From DASSFZ01 sp035693785 (GTDB lineage: Bacteria; Chloroflexota; Anaerolineae; Fen-1058), in contig DASSFZ010000285.1 of assembly GCA_035693785.1 (NCBI GenBank), positions 1-18,794 of the forward strand: DNA of 18,794 nt, read 5' to 3'. The number at the start of each line of letters is the position of its first letter. The stretch's first letter is position 1. Shown one piece after another: positions 14,968-18,794 of this stretch. The position numbers and the translations under genes are program-made. The notes under the pieces are model-generated. The model searched no databases. It worked only from the letters and a program-made list of their open reading frames with translations, and was not told the origin of the DNA.

Positions 14968-15005
14968 TTCTGCGCCCACTCCGTTTCCGCGGAGTGGGCG
15001 CAGAA
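14968..15005. terminator. Strong terminator hairpin between convergent genes
   Basis: A perfect 16-bp stem (TTCTGCGCCCACTCCG with its complement) around the loop TTTCCG, followed on the plus strand by TCATTTTA. It lies 26 nt after the DUF11 stop and about 110 nt after the stop of the converging Fe-S gene, so it may serve both. Confidence 0.85.
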
Positions 15006-15069
15006 TCATTTTACTCGGATCGTTTGTTCCCAGTGGATCGTCAATCTGGTTTTGACGGATAGTCGTAGT

Positions 15070-15085
15070 AGCGACTTCAGTCGCT
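15070..15085. repeat. Small palindromic hairpin, probable dispersed repeat
   Basis: AGCGAC-TTCA-GTCGCT is a perfect 6-bp stem with a tetraloop, preceded by GTCGTAGT. It has the same design as GCAGAC-GAAA-GTCTGC at 7690-7705 and lies between convergent genes. Confidence 0.5.
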
Positions 15086-15113
15086 GACAACCAAAGTCGT
15101 CACCACGATCCAT

Positions 15114-17126
15114 TTACCCGTGTCGCGCAAGCGCCTCCTCCACGATCTCGGCCACATCCTTCACCTGCATCTCGCTCTTCTCGGCCTTGGCCGCGTCGGT
15201 GAGCATGATCATGCAGAACGGGCAGCCGACGGCGAGCGTGTCCTTGCCGGTCGCCATCGCCTCGCGGAAGCGGTTCGCGCTCACGCGCTCCGCGCCGTGC
15301 TCTTCCTCTTTCCACATCTGCGCGCCGCCCGCGCCGCAGCAGAAAGACCGGCTGCGGTTGCGCGGCAGCTCGGCGACGCTCACGTTCGCCTGCACCAGCG
15401 CGCTGCGCGGCGTATCGTAGACGCCGTTGTGGCGGCCGAGGTAACACGGATCGTGGAACGCGACCTCGGCCTGCCTACGCGAATCGACGTGGAGCTTGCC
15501 GAGCAGGAGCAGCTCCTCGATGAGCTGCGTGTGGTGGATCACTTCGTAGTTGCCGCCGTAGGCCGGGTACTCGTTCGCCAGGGTGTGCAGGCAGTGCGGG
15601 CATGCCGTGACGATGCGCTTCGGCTTGACTTCGTTCAGCATCTCGACGTTGCCCGTCGCCAGCTCGAAGAACAGCGCCTCGTTGCCCGAGCGGCGGGCCG
15701 AGTCGCCCGTGCAGCGCTCCATCTTGCCGAGGACGGCGAAGCTTACGCCCGCCTCGTTCAGGAGCGTAGCGAAGGCGCGCGCCGTCTTCTGCGCGCGTGC
15801 ATCGGTCGCCGGGGCGCAGCCGACCCACCACAAGACGTCCGGCTCGGGGTTCTGCTCGATCGTCGGCACGTTCAAGCCCTTCGCCCAATCGAGCCGCGCA
15901 TCGGGCGAGATGCTCCACGGGTTGCCCTGGCGCTCCATGCCCTTGTACGCCTGCTGCAATTGCGCCGGGAAGGCGCTGTCCATCAGTACCAGGCTGCGGC
16001 GGATGTCGAGGATGTCGCGCATCGGCTCGTTGTCGACCGGGCAGACTTCGACGCACGCGCCGCACGCCGTGCACGCCCACACCGCTTCGGCGCTGATCGC
16101 GAATTCGAGCAGCCCGAGCGACGATTCTTTTCCGGCGGCGAGCGCCGCGCCTTCCTGATTGATTTGATAGCGTTTGTTGATCTCCAGCGCGGCGGGCGAG
16201 AGCGCCTTGCCCGTAGCGTATGCCGGGCAGGCATCCTGGCAGCGATTGCACATGATGCAGGCGTACGCGTCGAACAGTTGCGCCTGCGAAAGATGCTCCA
16301 GTCTCGACGCGCCGAACTGCTGGATGCTCTCGTCCTCGAAGTCGATCTTGTCGAGCTGGCCGATCGACGCGCGCCGGGGCTTGAGCAGGAAGTTGAGCGG
16401 CGCCATGACGATGTGAATGTGCTTCGAGTAAAGGAAGTACGGCACGAACAGCAGGATCGAGCCGAGCGCGCCCCACCAGAAGACGTGCTCCATCACCTCG
16501 AGCATCTGCGGCGTGAGCCCGGCCCATAACGCGCTCGTCGACGTGGCGAAGGGCTGCCAGGGGTCCGCTTCCGTGGCGGCGATCTGGACGCTCGCGCCCA
16601 GGAAGCGCGTGCCGATGTGGAACAGGATGAAGACGCCGACGATCAGCGAATCGCGCTTGATGCCGAAGTCAGCCTTCGGGTGCAGCAGCGTGCTGCTGCG
16701 GAAGTTCCAGATCTTGCGGCCGGTGATCGCCCGGCGCAGCAGCAGCGCGACCATCCCGGAGAGCGCGGCGACGCTCAGCACGTCGGCGATCAGGCGGTAC
16801 ACATCGCCGACGGTGTCTTCGCCCAGAAAAATGAAATTCGGGAGGAAACCCTCCAGTCCATCGCCGACGTTGACGAGCAAATACAAGACGAACGCGAACG
16901 CCACGCCCGCGTGCGCGAGCGAGGCCAGCGGTCGCCGCTTCCAGGTGGGATATTGCGTGACGAACACCAGCGCCGACTTGACCAGGCGGCTGACAAAACG
17001 ATCCGTCGCCAGGCGGCCAGTGCCGCGCTGGATAATGCGGCGGATGCGGACGAACGTGGCGAACGCAAAGTAAACCGAGACCAGCGCCAACAGTATGAAA
17101 AGTATCTTTTCGATGGTGGTCAGCAT
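15114..17126 (-). CDS. FadF/EMO-type membrane Fe-S oxidoreductase (ETF:menaquinone oxidoreductase-like)
   Basis: This 670-aa protein has an N-terminal NarI-like membrane part with hydrophobic segments near 5-25, 68-87, 113-131, 160-178 and 212-233. His72, His170, His214 and His236/238 are possible heme ligands. Two [4Fe-4S] ferredoxin motifs follow (C290, C293, C296, C300 and C352, C355, C358, C362), then two CCG/HdrD-like domains: the first with C437, C472, C509 and C512, the second with C561, CCG at 596-598, and C635/C638. This is the architecture of FadF/EMO proteins, which pass electrons from acyl-CoA dehydrogenases via ETF to menaquinone. The enoyl-CoA hydratase two genes upstream supports a beta-oxidation role. 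A general HdrD-like oxidoreductase is the alternative; no ETF genes are in the window. Confidence 0.88.
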   Translation of the reverse strand: MLTTIEKILFILLALVSVYFAFATFVRIRRIIQRGTGRLATDRFVSRLVKSALVFVTQYPTWKRRPLASLAHAGVAFAFVLYLLVNVGDGLEGFLPNFIFLGEDTVGDVYRLIADVLSVAALSGMVALLLRRAITGRKIWNFRSSTLLHPKADFGIKRDSLIVGVFILFHIGTRFLGASVQIAATEADPWQPFATSTSALWAGLTPQMLEVMEHVFWWGALGSILLFVPYFLYSKHIHIVMAPLNFLLKPRRASIGQLDKIDFEDESIQQFGASRLEHLSQAQLFDAYACIMCNRCQDACPAYATGKALSPAALEINKRYQINQEGAALAAGKESSLGLLEFAISAEAVWACTACGACVEVCPVDNEPMRDILDIRRSLVLMDSAFPAQLQQAYKGMERQGNPWSISPDARLDWAKGLNVPTIEQNPEPDVLWWVGCAPATDARAQKTARAFATLLNEAGVSFAVLGKMERCTGDSARRSGNEALFFELATGNVEMLNEVKPKRIVTACPHCLHTLANEYPAYGGNYEVIHHTQLIEELLLLGKLHVDSRRQAEVAFHDPCYLGRHNGVYDTPRSALVQANVSVAELPRNRSRSFCCGAGGAQMWKEEEHGAERVSANRFREAMATGKDTLAVGCPFCMIMLTDAAKAEKSEMQVKDVAEIVEEALARHG

Positions 17127-17156
17127 GATCCCTGTCCTATATATCGAAAACGCTCC

Positions 17157-17183
17157 CGCGCCGGTGGTTCATCGCCCGGCGCG
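17157..17183 (-). other. GC-rich hairpin over the stop codon of the acetyltransferase gene
   Basis: CGCGCCGG and CCGGCGCG (17157-17164 and 17176-17183) pair perfectly around an 11-nt loop containing the TGA stop. No T-run follows directly, so it may be a weak terminator, a processing site, or an effect of GC-rich composition. Confidence 0.4.
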
Positions 17184-18008
17184 GCGCACGGCGCTGCAGC
17201 GCTCGCAGTCGGGCCGGTTGCACAATAGCGCGTCGGCCTGATCGGCGATCAGGCCGGCCGCGATCGGGATCAGCATCGACAGCGGGACGCGCCGCGCGAC
17301 GGCGCCTCCAATCGTCACCTGCCGGATCTCGCCCGCGATCTCCGGCTCGATCGCGTCGAATCCGTCCGAGCAGCCGGGGAAGCCGGGCAGGCGCACAGCG
17401 CGGGCATCTCTGGAATCTTCGCCGCGCACGATCGCCCAGCGCATGAACTGCCTGCGCCCGGCCAGCCGCTCGGCAAGATGGATGCTCGCATTGCGCGTGT
17501 GGCCGACGCCGAGCAGGAGCACGTCGCCGTCGTGACGCTGCAGCCATTCGATCGGCGCCAGTGGATCATCGAGTGTCTGGCCGGCGAGAACCTCGCCTGC
17601 ACGCTTGCCGGCGGCGACGAACGACAGCACGGGATGTGAACTGCGGACGGCGATGGAATGCCGCCGCAGCGTTTCGGCGATGACACCCATGTCGCGATGA
17701 GCGGGCAGGTTGCGATGAAAGAACGTCGCGTTCCGATTGGCGGCGTCAAACTCAGGATGTCCGTAGGTCATGCCGTTGTCGGGCGGGCCGACGAGCGGCC
17801 ACACCATCGACTGGTAGGTGAAGGCCGGCAGCACGATGGTGTCGCATGTCCACAGCAGCGCGGCGAGCACGGCACGCGCGCCGCCGCGCACGTAGCCGAA
17901 TGACGACAGCGAGGCATGAACGATGACGGCGCTGCCCGAAGGGAGCGTCAGGCCGAGCGATCGGAGTCCCCTGAAGATGTCACGAACGCCGACGGAGTTC
18001 GAAGCCAT
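17169..18008 (-). CDS. AAC(3)-family N-acetyltransferase
   Basis: This 279-aa protein belongs to the aminoglycoside 3-N-acetyltransferase family (Antibiotic_NAT), which transfers acetyl from acetyl-CoA to an amine. Family features are VIVHASLSSFGYVRGGA (28-44), LPAFTYQSMVW (60-70), SHPVLSFVA (124-132, with the conserved His125) and LLLGVGHTRNASIHLAE (164-180). The tail has a Cys cluster (CNRPDCERCSA) that could bind a metal. The ATG at 18008 with AGAGG upstream gives the usual family length and N-terminus; a GTG at 18053, overlapping the hydratase stop, is possible. Many chromosomal members do not confer aminoglycoside resistance, and its place between beta-oxidation genes suggests another substrate; both points are inference. 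Confidence 0.88.
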   Translation of the reverse strand: MASNSVGVRDIFRGLRSLGLTLPSGSAVIVHASLSSFGYVRGGARAVLAALLWTCDTIVLPAFTYQSMVWPLVGPPDNGMTYGHPEFDAANRNATFFHRNLPAHRDMGVIAETLRRHSIAVRSSHPVLSFVAAGKRAGEVLAGQTLDDPLAPIEWLQRHDGDVLLLGVGHTRNASIHLAERLAGRRQFMRWAIVRGEDSRDARAVRLPGFPGCSDGFDAIEPEIAGEIRQVTIGGAVARRVPLSMLIPIAAGLIADQADALLCNRPDCERCSAVRRAGR

Positions 18009-18037
18009 ACGAGCCTCTGTGGTCGAAGCGTTCGTCG

Positions 18038-18794
18038 TCACCGGCCCTTCCACTCTGCCGGCCGCTTATCGACGAACGCCTGCATGCCTTCCTTCTGGTC
18101 TTCGGTCGCGAACAGGAAATAGAACAGGCGGCGCTCGTAGTCGAGGCCGTCGGCCAGCGGCATTTCGTATGACTTGTTGACGGCCTCTTTCGCCAGCCGA
18201 ATCGCGATCGGCGCTCTCGACGCGATCTCGCCGGCGAGCTTGAGCGCCTCGTCCAGATACACTTCGACGGGCGCGACGCGGCTGGCCAGCCCTGCCTGCT
18301 CGGCCTCGCGCGCCGACAGGGTGCGCCCGGTGAGCACCATCTCCATCGCCTTGCTCTTACCGATGGCGCGCGTCAGGCGCTGCGTCGCCCCTGCGCCCGG
18401 CATCACGCCGAGGTTGATTTCCGGCTGGCCGAACTGCGCCGTTTCCGAGGCGACGATAATGTCGCAGGCCATCGCCACTTCGCAGCCGCCGCCCAGGCAC
18501 CACCCTGACACGGCGGCGACGATTGGCTTCTTGATCTTCTTGATGCGATCCCAGCGGCTGATAGCGTCGTGCGTTAGCATATCGGCCGCCGACGCGCCTG
18601 CCATCTCCTTGATGTCGGCCCCGGCGGCGAAGGCGCGCTCGTTGCCGGTGATCACGATGCAGCCGACGTTCTCGTCGCGGTCGAACTCCTCCAGCGCCGT
18701 CGCGACTTCCTCCATCTGTTGGGCGTTCAGCGCGTTGAGCTGCTGCGGCCGGTTGAGGCGAATCAGGCCGACGCGGTCTCTGACCTCGGTAAGG
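18038..18794 (-). CDS. Enoyl-CoA hydratase (crotonase family), 5' end outside window
   Basis: The frame is open from the right edge (LTEVRDRVGLIRLNRPQQLN, a crotonase N-terminus) to the stop at 18038: 251 codons, missing only a few residues. It hydrates trans-2-enoyl-CoA to 3-hydroxyacyl-CoA in beta-oxidation. The oxyanion-hole segments AFAAGADI and SGWCLGGGCE are present, as are both catalytic glutamates, in GGGCE and in GQPEINLG, 20 residues apart as in rat mitochondrial hydratase (E144/E164). PGAGATQRL and the C-terminal FATEDQKEGMQAFVDKRPAE (trimer-contact region) are also typical. The Met at 18715 is internal and not the start. It leads a probable operon with the acetyltransferase (29-nt gap) and the FadF-like gene. 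Confidence 0.94.
   Translation of the reverse strand, partial: LTEVRDRVGLIRLNRPQQLNALNAQQMEEVATALEEFDRDENVGCIVITGNERAFAAGADIKEMAGASAADMLTHDAISRWDRIKKIKKPIVAAVSGWCLGGGCEVAMACDIIVASETAQFGQPEINLGVMPGAGATQRLTRAIGKSKAMEMVLTGRTLSAREAEQAGLASRVAPVEVYLDEALKLAGEIASRAPIAIRLAKEAVNKSYEMPLADGLDYERRLFYFLFATEDQKEGMQAFVDKRPAEWKGR

Noticed and set aside
15120..16529. 469-codon plus-strand open frame opposite the Fe-S oxidoreductase
   Set aside because: The cysteine motifs of the minus-strand gene are unambiguous; this frame is Arg/Ala/Leu-rich shadow.
17127..17150. ATATAT stretch before the Fe-S oxidoreductase as its own promoter
   Set aside because: No -35 box at 16-18 nt; the short gap favours co-transcription with the acetyltransferase gene.

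Overview
The window is high-GC bacterial DNA with tightly packed genes, probably from a Chloroflexota (Anaerolineae-like) genome. This assignment is an inference. It rests on a DUF11-repeat surface protein ending in a YLPIVMRN tail, a Thermus-like family 5 uracil-DNA glycosylase, an ETF:menaquinone oxidoreductase-type Fe-S protein, and small palindromic repeats between genes of a kind I associate with that phylum. I saw no rRNA, tRNA, CRISPR array or transposase.

Left block (1-7466, all minus strand). Transcription runs right to left through prkA (AAA+ kinase/protease family), a YeaH/YhbH-like DUF444 vWA protein, spoVR, a membrane M48 metalloprotease and a family 5 uracil-DNA glycosylase. A secreted CAP-domain protein follows and leaves the window at its left edge. 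prkA-yeaH-spoVR is a conserved stationary-phase/starvation or sporulation-associated trio. Here the two junctions inside the trio each hold a hairpin built from the same GTAAAACG-type unit, while the spoVR/M48/UDG junctions are only 11 nt or overlap.

Middle (7467-9325). Upstream of prkA, and on the same strand, lie an ECF-type sigma factor and a small soluble zinc anti-sigma factor. A terminator-like hairpin, an 84-bp element with perfect 13-bp terminal inverted repeats, and a short dispersed-repeat fragment separate them from prkA. The 474-bp gene-free stretch 8852-9325 carries the sigma promoter (minus), a promoter for the next gene (plus), a leader hairpin and a repeat mosaic.

Plus-strand pair (9326-14941). 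A membrane GAF-GAF-PAS histidine kinase without a response regulator in the window is followed by a 947-residue secreted protein with seven DUF11-like repeats. Both are preceded by nearly matching promoter regions (TTGAC, 17-nt spacer, TAGACT, plus a shared CTGCAA block upstream), which suggests co-regulation. A strong 16-bp terminator hairpin follows.

Right block (15114-18794, minus strand). An enoyl-CoA hydratase (5' end outside the window), an AAC(3)-family acetyltransferase and a FadF/EMO-type membrane Fe-S oxidoreductase form a likely operon. The hydratase and the oxidoreductase fit fatty-acid beta-oxidation with electrons passed to menaquinone. No wholly new system is evident. The least explained signals are the paired promoters, the junction hairpins in the prkA operon and the structured element at 7642-7725.
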